A DNA stretch of 64,000 nucleotides from Spartobacteria bacterium (GTDB lineage Bacteria > Verrucomicrobiota > Verrucomicrobiia > Chthoniobacterales > UBA10450): the NCBI GenBank assembly GCA_003167555.1, contig PMSN01000023.1, positions 124,001 to 188,000 of the forward strand, read 5' to 3'. Shown here piece after piece: positions 37,994-48,176 of this stretch. A program made the position numbers and the translations under genes. Every line of letters starts with the position of its first letter. The stretch's first letter is position 1. The notes under the pieces were generated by a model. That model had not been told where the DNA came from. It searched no databases and worked only from the letters and a program-made list of their open reading frames with translations.

Positions 37994-40415
37994 ATGACTG
38001 ATCTCCGCTTCGCCATTCGCCAACTCCTCAAGTCTCCCGCGTTCACGCTTCTCGCCGTGCTCACTCTCGCGCTCGGCATCGGCCTGAACACCGCGATCTT
38101 CAGTTTGATCAACGATCTTTTCTTACGCGGTCTGCCATTCAAAGAGCCGGGACGCGTTTTGCATATGTATTCCAATGCCAAGCCTCGCAATCTGGTGGAA
38201 ATTGCGGTGTCGGCGCCGCGGTATCAGCTTTACCGCGATGGCCAAACGGTGTTCGAGGGGTTCGGCGCCGAAAACATTTTGGCCTTCACTTTGACCGGAC
38301 TGGGCGATCCCGTTCAACTTTTCGGCGGCAAAGTGACTGCGAACTACTTCGATGTGCTCGGCGTGCGTCCGATTCGTGGCCGCAATTTTTTGCCGGAGGA
38401 AGAAGAGACCGCCGACGTGGCGATGGTGACGGAGAATTTTTGGCAGAAGCGCATGGGCGGCGACGCAAATGTGATTGGTCGCAGCATCACCCTCGACGGA
38501 GTTCCGCACACGATCGTTGGCGTGTTGCCGAACCTACCGTTTTCCTGGACTGGACCGAATGCCGAGGTGTGGACGACGAGACCGTTCGTGATTCCCGGAT
38601 TTTCCTACGAACGAATGATGCGCGGCACCGGTTTTCTGCGCGTGGTCGGGCGCTTGAAACCGGGGATGACGCTGGAACAGGCGCGGGCCGCGTTGCCGTC
38701 GCTCGATGAAAGTTACCACACTCAGTATCCGGACAAGATCGACAGCTCATCGACCATGTCTCTCAAAACGCTGCCCGAGGATGTGACTGGAAATCTGCGG
38801 CCGGCCTTCGCCACTTTGCTCGCCGCAGTGGCTTTCGTATTGCTGATTGCATGCAGCAACGTTGCAAATCTCTTGCTCGTGCGCTTCACCGGCCGGCGGC
38901 GGGAGATCGCATTGCGCATGGCGTTGGGCGCGTCCCGAGCGAGCGTGTTGCGGCTTTTCATTTTCGAGAGTTTGCTGGTGAGCGTTCTCGCAGGAGTAGT
39001 GGGCGCAGCGCTAGCGGGGCAGCTGGTGCCGCTCGTGCCGAAAATGGCGGCGGATTTTTCTTCCGTTCGATCCCGCAACTGGCGTTAGCCTTTCGCTTCC
39101 CGTGCTCGGGTTCACAATTGCATTGTCGATTTTGACGGGCGTGACCATGGGAATTTATCCGGCACTGCAAAGTTCGCGCGCCGATCTGGTAGAGGGATTG
39201 AAAGAAGGCGGCCGCGGAACAAGCGGCAGCGTGCGGCAACAACGCTTCCGTAAAGTTTTAGTCGGCGCGCAAGTCGCACTGTCTGTCACGCTGCTCGCGG
39301 GCGCGGCGTTACTCATTACCAGTTTTGTGAAGTTGAGCCGGCAGAACATTGGGTTCCGCCCTGAAAATCTCTGGATCGGCCTCGTTACGTTACCGCAAGC
39401 GCAGTATCCCGACCCGGCCACGCGCCAACATTTCGTGGAACAAACTCTCGCCGCGTTGCCCGCGATTCCAACGCTCCAAAGCGCGACAATCAGCGGCGAC
39501 ATTCCGCTGCTCGCCGGCGCCGGCAGTGCAATGCTTTACTCGCGTCCGGATGGGGAGATTTTGCCGCTGGATAAACGTGCCACAGCGCCGAGCCACGATG
39601 TTGCTCCGGATTATTTCAAGACGTGGGGTATTCCAATTTTGGCTGGGCGCGATTTCGATCAGCACGATGTGACCGATCATCAGAATGTCGTTCTAATCAG
39701 CCAGGCTGGCGCGAAGAAAGTTTTTGGCAACGAGAACCCGATTGGCAAAACCCTTCTGGTCACAAGTGCGAGCACGCCGGTGGAAATCATCGGCGTAGTC
39801 GGCGATGTGCGGTCGCGACGAGTAGCCGATCCGGACGATATGGAAATCTACCGTCCCTGGGCTCAGGAGAATTTTCCATTCGCGGTGGTGGCGGTACGGA
39901 GCAATTCAAGGGTCGAGGCGGTGACTAAATTAGTGCAATCGGCGCTAAACACCGTCGATCCTGCCTTGGCGATCGCCATTCCCCAATCGATGGACACAAT
40001 TGTCGCGCAAGCCCTTGGTCAGGCGCGGCTGATGATGTGGTTGTTGGGAATTTTTTCCGGTACGGCATTGCTCTTGGCGGCGGTTGGGATTTACGGCGCG
40101 GTCGCTTACACCGTGAAGCAGCGCACCGGAGAAATCGGCGTGCGCATGGCGCTCGGCGCACAGACGGCCGATGTTTTGCGGCTGGTCGTGAAACAGGGAA
40201 TGACGCCTGTTATTATCGGGCTTGTCATCGGACTGGCCGCCGCGCTCGCGCTCGGGCGATTGTTGACCGCGCAACTCTACGAAGTCTCCGCGCATAATCC
40301 GGCGTTGCTCGCAGCCACATCCGTCACGCTCGCGATCGTCGCGCTGCTCGCGTGTCTGATTCCCGCGCGCCGCGCGAGTTTGGTGAACCCCATCGAAGCG
40401 TTGCGCACGGAATGA
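37994..40415 (+). pseudogene. ADOP-family permease, copy 7, with a +1 frameshift at 39055-39059
   Basis: The first part ([20 protein letters not shown] to LVPKMAADF) stops at 39088 after a frame change. The continuation [20 protein letters not shown] and onward to ASLVNPIEALRTE is in another frame. Removing one T from the five-T run at 39055-39059 gives a seamless [11 protein letters not shown] junction and an 806-residue protein of normal length (span 2,422 nt, three times 807 plus one). The break is at the end of the first FtsX domain. It is either a recent inactivating mutation or a homopolymer sequencing error. Confidence 0.85.
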
Positions 40416-40443
40416 GTTTCCGAACCTCAACCACGCAATCACT

Positions 40444-42858
40444 ATGAATGACTTCCGTTACGCTCTGCGACAACTGCTGAGACAACCCGGGTTCACGATC
40501 CTCGCGGTCGTCGCGCTCGCCCTCGGCATTGGCGCTAACACTGTCCTCTTCTCCGCGATCAACACGCTGTTCCTCCGGCCACTTTCCTACCCGCAGCCGG
40601 AGCAACTCGTGCGCGTCTGGGGTTCGTTCCCCGAACGCGGGCTCGATCGGACCAATGTTTCCTGGCCGCGCTTTTCCGCCTGGCGGGATCAACAGCAGAG
40701 TTTCTCTGAGTTCGCCGCGCAGGCGTTCACCGGATTCACGCTCACCGGCCGCGGCGATCCTGAAAATCTTCAAGGCATTCGCGTCACCGCTAATTTTTTC
40801 CCCACGCTTGGCGTGCAACCGCTCCTCGGCCGCACGTTCACCACCGACGACGATCGGCCGGGCGGTCCGAACGTCGCGATCCTGAGTCACGTGTTCTGGC
40901 AGAAACGTTTCGGCGGCGACAACAACATCCTCGGCCAGGCCATCGTGCTCAACGGCACGCCGTTCACCGTCATTGGCGTCATGCCGGCCGCGCTGAAATT
41001 TCCGTTCGCGCAGAACCAGGTCTGGCTCCCACGCGTGTTCGAAGAGGAAGGACTCCCGCCCGATATCATTCAACGCGGCACCGGCTATCTCCTCACCCTT
41101 GGCCGGCTCAAACCAGGAGTGACTCTCGCACAAGCCGACGAGCAATTGCACGTCATCGACAAACGTTACGCCGCGGCGAATCACGAGAAGGTGGACTCGA
41201 AGGCCGGTGTGCACGTCTTCTCATTTCATGAAGATCTGGTCGGCCAACAGCGGCCAATGATGCTCACGCTCTTCGCCGCGGTCGGCTGCGTTCTGCTCGT
41301 CGCCTGTGCGAACGTCGCGAACCTGTTGCTCGCGCGCTTCACGGCGCGTCGGAAGGAAATCGCAATTCGCACCGCGCTCGGCGCCACGCGCACTCGCATC
41401 GTCATGCAGTTTCTCGCTGAGAGCGTCCTGACCGCTGGAATTGCCGGAGTTCTCGGCGTGCTGCTTGCCGTCTGGGGACTCGATCTGCTCAAGAAAGTCG
41501 CGGAGAATTTCATCCCGCGCGTCCTCGAAATTTCGCTCGACCTGTATGTACTCGGGTTCGCCGTCGGGCTTTCGCTCGTCACCGGTTTGGTGCTCGGACT
41601 CGTCCCGGCGTTGCACGCCTCGCGGAGCGATCCGATCGATTCGTTGAAAGATTCTTCGCGCGGCACCACTGGACGGCAGGCGGGACGACTCCGCGCCGGT
41701 CTGCTCGTGACCGAGGTCGCGCTCTCACTCGTGCTGCTCGTCGGCGCGGTGTTGTTGATCGACAGTTTCCGGAGATTGCAAAACGTCGAACCCGGTTTTC
41801 AAGCTGAAGGGGTCACGACATTTTTCGTCGGCCTTCCGCCGGGGTCGTATCCGGATATCGAACGGCAGGCATTGTTTTTTCAAAATGCCATCGAGAAAAT
41901 CAAGGCACTCCCGGGCGTGGCCAATGCCGCCGCGGGCTCGAATCTCCCGGCGGCCGGCAATGGAAACACGCGCTCTCCCGCCGCCGTGGAAGGACGCCCG
42001 CTGCCGCCGGTGAGCGACCGCACCATCACCGTCCGCTCGACGATTTCGCCGGGATTTTTTGAAACGCTCGGCGTCCAGATCAAGCAAGGCCGCGATTTCA
42101 ACTGGCGCGATCGCGCCGGCGCCCCGGACGTCGTTATCATCAACGAGACGATGGCGAAAAAACTTTTCCCGGGCGAGAACCCGATCGGTCACCGGCTCAT
42201 TACCGGCATTGCCTCGATCCCGCGCGAGATTGTCGGCGTCTCCGCCGATGTGCGTTCGGAAGATCTGTCGTTGCCGCCCGGCGCGGAGATGTATTACCCC
42301 TCCGCGCAACTCGACGGCGCATTTCTCAGCGTCATCGTGCGGAGCGCGCGCCCGGCCGCGAGTCTCCGCACCGAGCTCGTCGCGGCCATTCACGGGCTCG
42401 ATCCCGGCCTGCCCATTGATCAGGTCCAGCCTTACTCGGAAATTCTCGCGCAAGCGTCCGCCGACCGGCGTCTCTCGATGTACTTGCTCGGCGGTTTCGC
42501 GGGGCTCGCGCTCGCGCTGGCTGGCATGGGAATTTACAGCGTCATCGCGTACGGCGTCGCGCAACGCACGAATGAATTCGGAATTCGTTTCGCGCTCGGT
42601 GCCGCGGCGCGCGACGTCATCGGGCTCGTTATGAAGGAAGGATTGCGACTCGCTGTGGTCGGTCTCGTCGTCGGCCTCGCGCTGTCGTTCGCGATCACGC
42701 GTCTGATGCGGCGCCTCCTCTTCGAAGTCAGTCCCACCGACCCAATGCTCTACAGCGGCGTCGCGCTCTTTATTTGCACCGTTGCTGCGCTCGCGTGCTT
42801 CGTTCCCGCCCTGCGCGCCACCAGGATCGATCCCATGCAGGCATTACGCACGGAATAA
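40444..42858 (+). CDS. ADOP-family permease, copy 8
   Basis: The 804-residue protein begins MNDFRYALRQLLRQPGFTIL and ends ALRATRIDPMQALRTE. The usual PARRA of the last helix is replaced by PALRA. The first FtsX domain reads LLVACANVANLLLARFTARR and the second VAQRTNEFGIRFALGAAARD. It starts 28 bp after copy 7 and ends 7 bp before copy 9, so copies 7-9 look like one transcription unit. Confidence 0.93.
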   Translation: MNDFRYALRQLLRQPGFTILAVVALALGIGANTVLFSAINTLFLRPLSYPQPEQLVRVWGSFPERGLDRTNVSWPRFSAWRDQQQSFSEFAAQAFTGFTLTGRGDPENLQGIRVTANFFPTLGVQPLLGRTFTTDDDRPGGPNVAILSHVFWQKRFGGDNNILGQAIVLNGTPFTVIGVMPAALKFPFAQNQVWLPRVFEEEGLPPDIIQRGTGYLLTLGRLKPGVTLAQADEQLHVIDKRYAAANHEKVDSKAGVHVFSFHEDLVGQQRPMMLTLFAAVGCVLLVACANVANLLLARFTARRKEIAIRTALGATRTRIVMQFLAESVLTAGIAGVLGVLLAVWGLDLLKKVAENFIPRVLEISLDLYVLGFAVGLSLVTGLVLGLVPALHASRSDPIDSLKDSSRGTTGRQAGRLRAGLLVTEVALSLVLLVGAVLLIDSFRRLQNVEPGFQAEGVTTFFVGLPPGSYPDIERQALFFQNAIEKIKALPGVANAAAGSNLPAAGNGNTRSPAAVEGRPLPPVSDRTITVRSTISPGFFETLGVQIKQGRDFNWRDRAGAPDVVIINETMAKKLFPGENPIGHRLITGIASIPREIVGVSADVRSEDLSLPPGAEMYYPSAQLDGAFLSVIVRSARPAASLRTELVAAIHGLDPGLPIDQVQPYSEILAQASADRRLSMYLLGGFAGLALALAGMGIYSVIAYGVAQRTNEFGIRFALGAAARDVIGLVMKEGLRLAVVGLVVGLALSFAITRLMRRLLFEVSPTDPMLYSGVALFICTVAALACFVPALRATRIDPMQALRTE

Positions 42859-42865
42859 CAAAAAT

Positions 42866-45424
42866 ATGATTCAGGACTTCAGATTCGCGTTCCGCCAACT
42901 TGGGAAGTCGCCCAGTTTCACGATCGCCGCCGTCGCGGTGCTGGCTCTCGGCATCGGAGTCAACACGGCGATCTTCAGCCTGGTCAACGTGATGGTGTTC
43001 CAGCCACCGGCCTATCAACGGCCGGTGGAGATCTTGCAGCTATTTTCGCAGGACAAGAAGGACCCGAAAAACTTCCGCGCCTTCTCTTACCCGACGTACC
43101 GGGACATCCGGGACCAGAACACAGTCTTCTCCGGTCTGCTGGCGCACGACGACAGCATCGTGGGGCTTGGGGAAAAGGGAAACTTTCGTCGCGCCATCGT
43201 GGACATCGTCAGTTCCAATTACTTCTCGGTGCTTGGCGTGTCGCCGGCGTACGGGCGTTCCTTTCTACCCGAGGAGGAAAAACCCGGTGCCAGCCAGCGC
43301 GTCGCGGTTGTGAGCTACAGCTATTGGCAGAAGCATTCGCGCGATCCTTCTTTGCTCGGGAGTGCGCTTCTCATTAATGGTCGCGCCTACACCATCGTCG
43401 GGATCATGCCGGAGGGGTTTACCGGCACAGAGAGCGTTTTTTCACGGGAAGCCTGGCTCCCGCTCGGCGTTTACGATGAAATTATGAATGCTCAGGGAGA
43501 CAGCTCGCTGACCGATCGGGGGGGCGACCGGCTCATGGTCATCGGCCGGCTCAAGCCGGGAGTCACTGCCGAAGCGGCGCGGCCAGCCTTGAAAGGACTT
43601 GCCGCAAATCTTGAGGCTGCGTTTCCGGTTGAACAAAAAGATCAGACGTTCATGACGGCGTCGCTCAACCGGTTCGGCACCAGCACCGCTCCCATCGAAA
43701 ACGACCCGGTCCCGACGATCGGCGCATTATTGACCGCCATGGCCGCCGTGGTCCTGCTTGTCGCCTGTTTGAACCTGGCGAACATGCTGCTCGCGCGCGG
43801 CACCGCGCGGCGCAAAGAAATCGCGATTCGTCTCGCACTCGGTGGCAGTCGCGGCCGTATCGTCAGGCAGCTTCTCACTGAAGGCTTCGTGCTCGCGTTG
43901 CTCGGCGGGGTTTGCGGATTGCTCCTCGGCCTTTGGTCTTCCGATCTGCTCGTCGCTTCAATGAGCAAAATTTTGCCGATGGATGTCGTCTGGTTGAGCG
44001 GACCGAATCCGGTGATCCTGGGAGCGACGCTGGGCTTCTGCATTCTGGGCACGTTCTGTTTCGCGCTCGGGCCGGCGCTCAAGCTGTCGCGGTCTGCGGT
44101 CATCGAGGATTTGAAACAACAGGCCGGCGAGGACGCGCACCGGCCGCGTTGGAGATTTCTCCCGCGCAATCCGCTGGTCGTCGTGCAGATCGCCTTCTCG
44201 CTCGCGCTGGTCACGGCCGCCGCGCTTTTCCTTCGGGGCGCCGGGAAAGCGGCTTCGGTTGAAACAGGATTTAAGGCCAGGAACGTGTTCCTCGTGGAAA
44301 CCGATGCGAGCCTGGGCGGGTTCGACCAAAAGCATGCGCAGGACCTTTACCGCCTGCTCGGCGAAAAATTCTCGGCACTCCCGGGCGTGGAGCACGCGGG
44401 CCTCTCGGCGACGGTTCCGTTCGGGATCAACACGGTGCGGAGAACAGTGCTTCGCGCCGGCGTTCCTCCTGCTCCCGATGACAAGCCGGCCACCGCGGCT
44501 GAAGGACGGACCTTCACTCCGTTCTGGAACAGTGTCGGGGCGGATTATTTCGCGGCGGTGGAGTTGCCGTTGCTCCGCGGCCGGACTTTCACCGCCGCCG
44601 AAGCGACCGAACCTGGCGGACCCGCCGTTGCCGTCATCGACGAAGTCCTTGCGAAAAAATTGTGGCCGGATGGTGACGCGCTTGGGCAGAGAATTCAATT
44701 TCCCGTTCGTGAAAACGCTCCGCCGCAAACTGCCGATGACGGCAGTGGCCAGATCAAGCGCGGCGAGCCGATCGAAATTATCGGCATTGTGCCCGCCATC
44801 AAAAACAGATTGTTCGATGGAGAGCCGGTCGGTGCGCTCTATTTGCCTTTCGCCCGCGGCTTTCAAAGCGACGCCTTCTTTTTTGTGAAATTCGCTTCGC
44901 TTTCGGCGAGCAGCGAGTCCGCCACGGCCGAGCTGCTGCGCCGCACCGTCCAAAGCGTCGATCCGTTGCTTCCCGTTCTGGAGTTGAGGACCTTTGAAAA
45001 ACATATGGACGGTAATCCGCAGCTCTGGATTGTCCGCGCTGGCGCCGCGTTGTTCTCGATTTTCGGTGGCCTCGCGCTGGTCCTCGCAGTCGTCGGTGTT
45101 TACGGCGTGAAAGCGTATTCGGTTGCTCGGCGGACACGCGAGATCGGGATCCGGATGGCGCTCGGCGCGCAAGGCAAGACCGTGCAATGGATGATTCTGC
45201 GCGAAGGCTTCGCGATGGTCGCGGCCGGACTCGCCCTCGGACTTCTCCTTGCCTTCGGGACCGGAAAAATTGTGAGCAGCATTCTCTTCGAAGTCAGTTC
45301 GACCGATCCCTTCGCATTTACGATTGCGCCCGTCGTTCTGATGACCGCGGCTTTGCTCGCCACCTGGCTGCCCGCGCGGCGCGCCACCAAAATCAGTCCG
45401 ATGGCCGCGCTGCGCACAGAATGA
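42866..45424 (+). CDS. ADOP-family permease, copy 9 (longest)
   Basis: The 852-residue protein begins MIQDFRFAFRQLGKSPSFTI and ends ATKISPMAALRTE. It is about 45 residues longer than most copies. Extra sequence lies in the first core, with EGFTGTESVFSREAWLP, which is unlike its neighbours, and in the second core near QFPVRENAPPQTADDGSGQI. The first FtsX domain is LLVACLNLANMLLARGTARR. ATG 42866 is 7 bp after copy 8 and fits the family start; longer frames overlap copy 8. The lipid-facing and periplasmic differences suggest a different partner from the other copies. Confidence 0.92.
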   Translation: MIQDFRFAFRQLGKSPSFTIAAVAVLALGIGVNTAIFSLVNVMVFQPPAYQRPVEILQLFSQDKKDPKNFRAFSYPTYRDIRDQNTVFSGLLAHDDSIVGLGEKGNFRRAIVDIVSSNYFSVLGVSPAYGRSFLPEEEKPGASQRVAVVSYSYWQKHSRDPSLLGSALLINGRAYTIVGIMPEGFTGTESVFSREAWLPLGVYDEIMNAQGDSSLTDRGGDRLMVIGRLKPGVTAEAARPALKGLAANLEAAFPVEQKDQTFMTASLNRFGTSTAPIENDPVPTIGALLTAMAAVVLLVACLNLANMLLARGTARRKEIAIRLALGGSRGRIVRQLLTEGFVLALLGGVCGLLLGLWSSDLLVASMSKILPMDVVWLSGPNPVILGATLGFCILGTFCFALGPALKLSRSAVIEDLKQQAGEDAHRPRWRFLPRNPLVVVQIAFSLALVTAAALFLRGAGKAASVETGFKARNVFLVETDASLGGFDQKHAQDLYRLLGEKFSALPGVEHAGLSATVPFGINTVRRTVLRAGVPPAPDDKPATAAEGRTFTPFWNSVGADYFAAVELPLLRGRTFTAAEATEPGGPAVAVIDEVLAKKLWPDGDALGQRIQFPVRENAPPQTADDGSGQIKRGEPIEIIGIVPAIKNRLFDGEPVGALYLPFARGFQSDAFFFVKFASLSASSESATAELLRRTVQSVDPLLPVLELRTFEKHMDGNPQLWIVRAGAALFSIFGGLALVLAVVGVYGVKAYSVARRTREIGIRMALGAQGKTVQWMILREGFAMVAAGLALGLLLAFGTGKIVSSILFEVSSTDPFAFTIAPVVLMTAALLATWLPARRATKISPMAALRTE

Positions 45425-45468
45425 ACATGAATCCCTCGGTCCAATCGATGGCGCCGCCTCATCCCAAC

Positions 45469-45536
45469 GGCTCCGCGGAGCGTCGCCCTATCACCAGATT
45501 AGTCGCGGCATTGGTAGGGCGAGACTCTGTCGAGCC
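45469..45536. repeat. Palindromic 'TGGTAGGGCGAGACTCTGTC' element with halves in reversed order (between ADOP 9 and 10)
   Basis: GGCTCCGCGGAGCGTCGCCC (from 45469) is the right half and TGGTAGGGCGAGACTCTGTC (from 45512) the left half of the element found intact in the oxidoreductase gene at 50800-50858. Here the halves are exchanged around a short spacer. Confidence 0.75.
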
Positions 45537-45568
45537 GTCGCCGCAATAAATTCGAAATCCAAAATCAT

Positions 45569-47971
45569 ATGCTAACCGATCTCCGCTACGCTTTCCGCCA
45601 ACTCATCAAGTCTCCCGGCTTCACCGCCGTCACCATCCTCACGCTCGCGCTCGGCATCGGCGCGTGCACCGCAATTTTCTCCGTCGTCAATGCCGTGCTG
45701 CTCCGCCCGCTCGATTATCCCGATCCCGCGCGTCTCGTCGTCATTCGCGAAACGCAATTGCCAGATTTCCCCGAGTTTTCGGTTTCCCCGCCAAATTATC
45801 TCGACTGGGAAAAGCAGACGAAGTCATACGAGAATCTCGCCGCCTACTCAGGCTCACGCATCAATCTGACCGGCGATGGCGAACCTCAGCAGCTCATCGG
45901 TGTAAAGGCCACCGCCCATTATTTCGACGTGTATGGCATCAAGCCGGTGCTCGGCCGGACGTTCCTTCCCGAGGAAGACGCGCCGGGAAAAAACCACGTT
46001 GTCGTCTTGAGTTATCCGTTTTGGCAACGCGTTTTCGGCGGCACTGCCGATGTGGTGGGCCGCCCGATCCAGTTGAACGGCGAACCGTACACCGTCATCG
46101 GCGTCGCGCCGCTCGGCTTCGGCATCGCGAGCAAGGTGGACGCGTGGATGCCGATGGCATTCGATCCGAAAGAAACCGCGAACGACAATCGCGGCGCGCA
46201 TTATCTTAATGTCGCGGGCCGGCTGCGGCCTGGCGTCACGGTGGCGCAGGCCGAGGCCGAACTAAAGGTCCTGGCCGCACAATTGGCGACGCAATATCCC
46301 GATTCCAATAAGGGCTGGGGCATCTTCCTGATGCCGCTGCAGGATTACAGTGTGCGCGATGTCCGCGCTGTGCTCTACACCTTGCTCGGTGCGGTCGGCT
46401 GCGTGCTGCTCATCGCTTGCGCCAATATCGCCAATCTTCTTCTCGCGCGCGCGACGGCGCGCCACCGCGAGATTTCGATTCGCGCCGCTCTTGGCGCCAG
46501 CCGTGCCCGGCTCGTCCGCCAGCTTTTGACCGAGAGCGTGCTGCTCGCGCTTTGCGGCGGCCTCGCCGGAATGTTGCTCGCGCGCTGGGGACTCGACGCG
46601 CTCCTGGCTCTCGCCCCCGCTAATCTCCCGCGCGTCGCCGACATTCATCTCGATCCAGGCGTGCTCGCATTTTCGCTCGCGCTGAGCGTTCTCACAGGAC
46701 TCGTGTTCGGCATTGCGCCCGCGTGGCTCGCAGCGCGCGCCGATGTGAACGAGGCGTTGAAGCAAGGCTCGCGCGGTTCCACCGAGGGCGGCGCTCGCGG
46801 CCGATTGCGGAGCGCGCTCGTCGTGCTCGAGGTGACCTTCGCGCTCATGCTCCTCGGTGGCGCGGGTCTGCTCGCGCGCAGTTTCATGCAGCTCACTCAC
46901 GTCGATTCAGGGTTTACTCCCGAAAACGCGACTGTTCTCCGGCTCTCGCTGCCGCAAAAAAAATACGCGCTGCCCGAACAACAAACCGCGTTTGCCGATG
47001 CGCTGCTCGAACGGGTGAAGACACTGCCCGGCGTGCAAGCTGTGGGCCTCACCCATTCGATGCCGCTCGTGGGCGACTACGTCCTTGGCTTCAACATCGA
47101 AGGCCGCCCTGCCATCGCGCCGAGCGATTTGCCGAACACAAATTATTACGCGGTCACGCCGGATTATTTTCGCGCGATGGGAATCCGGCTGATGCGCGGC
47201 CGCGTCTTTACGGCGCAGGATAACGCGAAGACGCCACGAGTCGCGATCATCAACGAAACGCTCGCACGCCAGCATTTTCCCAACGAGGACCCGATCGGCA
47301 AACGGATCAACATCACCAACGGCCCCGACACCTGGCGCGAGATCGTTGGCATCGTCGGCGACATCAAGCAGTACGGCCCGGACAAAGCCACGAGCAACCA
47401 GTCATACGAGCCGTTCGCGCAAGTGCCGTTCAGCTCGCTCAACCTCGTCATTCGCACGAGCGGTCCACCGGCCACGCTGCTCAGTGCGATCCGGCCAACC
47501 GTTTACGCGGTCGACAAGGACCAGCCAATCGGCACGATCCGTCCGCTGGAGGAGATTATGGCCGACAGTATCGCTCGTCAGCGTTTCGCGATGACACTCC
47601 TCACCGTTTTTTCGGCGGTCGCGCTTGTCATTGCAGCGGTCGGCATCTACGGCGTGATGGCTTACAGCGTTGTGCAACGCACGGGTGAATTCGGCATCCG
47701 GATGGCGCTCGGCGCGCAACAGCGTGACGTCTTGCGCCTCGTTCTAGTCCAAGGCGGAAAACTCATCGGGCTCGGTCTGCTCATCGGCCTCGCCGCGACG
47801 CTCGCCGCTTCGCGGGCCATGGGATCGATGCTTTTCAACACGAGTGCACAAGATCCATTGACGCTCGGCACGATCACGCTGCTCCTCGGTGCGGTCGCAT
47901 TGGTCGCCTGTCTTCTTCCCGCCAATCGCGCGACGAAAGTGAATCCGATCGAGGCGTTGCGCGCGGAATGA
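45569..47971 (+). CDS. ADOP-family permease, copy 10
   Basis: The 800-residue protein begins MLTDLRYAFRQLIKSPGFTA and ends PANRATKVNPIEALRAE. The first FtsX block is LLIACANIANLLLARATARH and the second has [20 protein letters not shown]. It has the same N-terminal FRQLIKSP as remnant copy 11, suggesting that these two are the closest pair at this end of the array. No ribosome site is obvious before ATG 45569. Confidence 0.93.
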   Translation: MLTDLRYAFRQLIKSPGFTAVTILTLALGIGACTAIFSVVNAVLLRPLDYPDPARLVVIRETQLPDFPEFSVSPPNYLDWEKQTKSYENLAAYSGSRINLTGDGEPQQLIGVKATAHYFDVYGIKPVLGRTFLPEEDAPGKNHVVVLSYPFWQRVFGGTADVVGRPIQLNGEPYTVIGVAPLGFGIASKVDAWMPMAFDPKETANDNRGAHYLNVAGRLRPGVTVAQAEAELKVLAAQLATQYPDSNKGWGIFLMPLQDYSVRDVRAVLYTLLGAVGCVLLIACANIANLLLARATARHREISIRAALGASRARLVRQLLTESVLLALCGGLAGMLLARWGLDALLALAPANLPRVADIHLDPGVLAFSLALSVLTGLVFGIAPAWLAARADVNEALKQGSRGSTEGGARGRLRSALVVLEVTFALMLLGGAGLLARSFMQLTHVDSGFTPENATVLRLSLPQKKYALPEQQTAFADALLERVKTLPGVQAVGLTHSMPLVGDYVLGFNIEGRPAIAPSDLPNTNYYAVTPDYFRAMGIRLMRGRVFTAQDNAKTPRVAIINETLARQHFPNEDPIGKRINITNGPDTWREIVGIVGDIKQYGPDKATSNQSYEPFAQVPFSSLNLVIRTSGPPATLLSAIRPTVYAVDKDQPIGTIRPLEEIMADSIARQRFAMTLLTVFSAVALVIAAVGIYGVMAYSVVQRTGEFGIRMALGAQQRDVLRLVLVQGGKLIGLGLLIGLAATLAASRAMGSMLFNTSAQDPLTLGTITLLLGAVALVACLLPANRATKVNPIEALRAE

Positions 47972-48002
47972 GTCACTCATATCCAAACGGCGATTGCGAT
48001 TG

Positions 48003-48153
48003 CTGGGGAGCGCACGCGCCTCGCGTGCTGGCGATGGCGCCCTCGCCATCGCGACCTTATTCTCCTTTGTTGAAATATGAGCTTCGAGCTCTGCAAGAAG
48101 TTCGTTTCGGCGAGGGCGCCGAAACCAGCACGCGAGGCGCGTGCGCTCCCCAG
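48003..48153. repeat. 151-bp element with perfect 29-bp inverted termini
   Basis: Bases 48003-48031 (beginning CTGGGGAGCGCACGCGCC) are the exact reverse complement of 48125-48153. Inner segments GGCGCCCTCGCC and GGCGAGGGCGCC are also inverted. It is non-coding and occupies the spacer between ADOP 10 and remnant copy 11. It shares its first 12 bases with the element at 57561-57724. Confidence 0.95.
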
Positions 48154-48176
48154 ACCAGAGACATCGCGCCGTAAGT

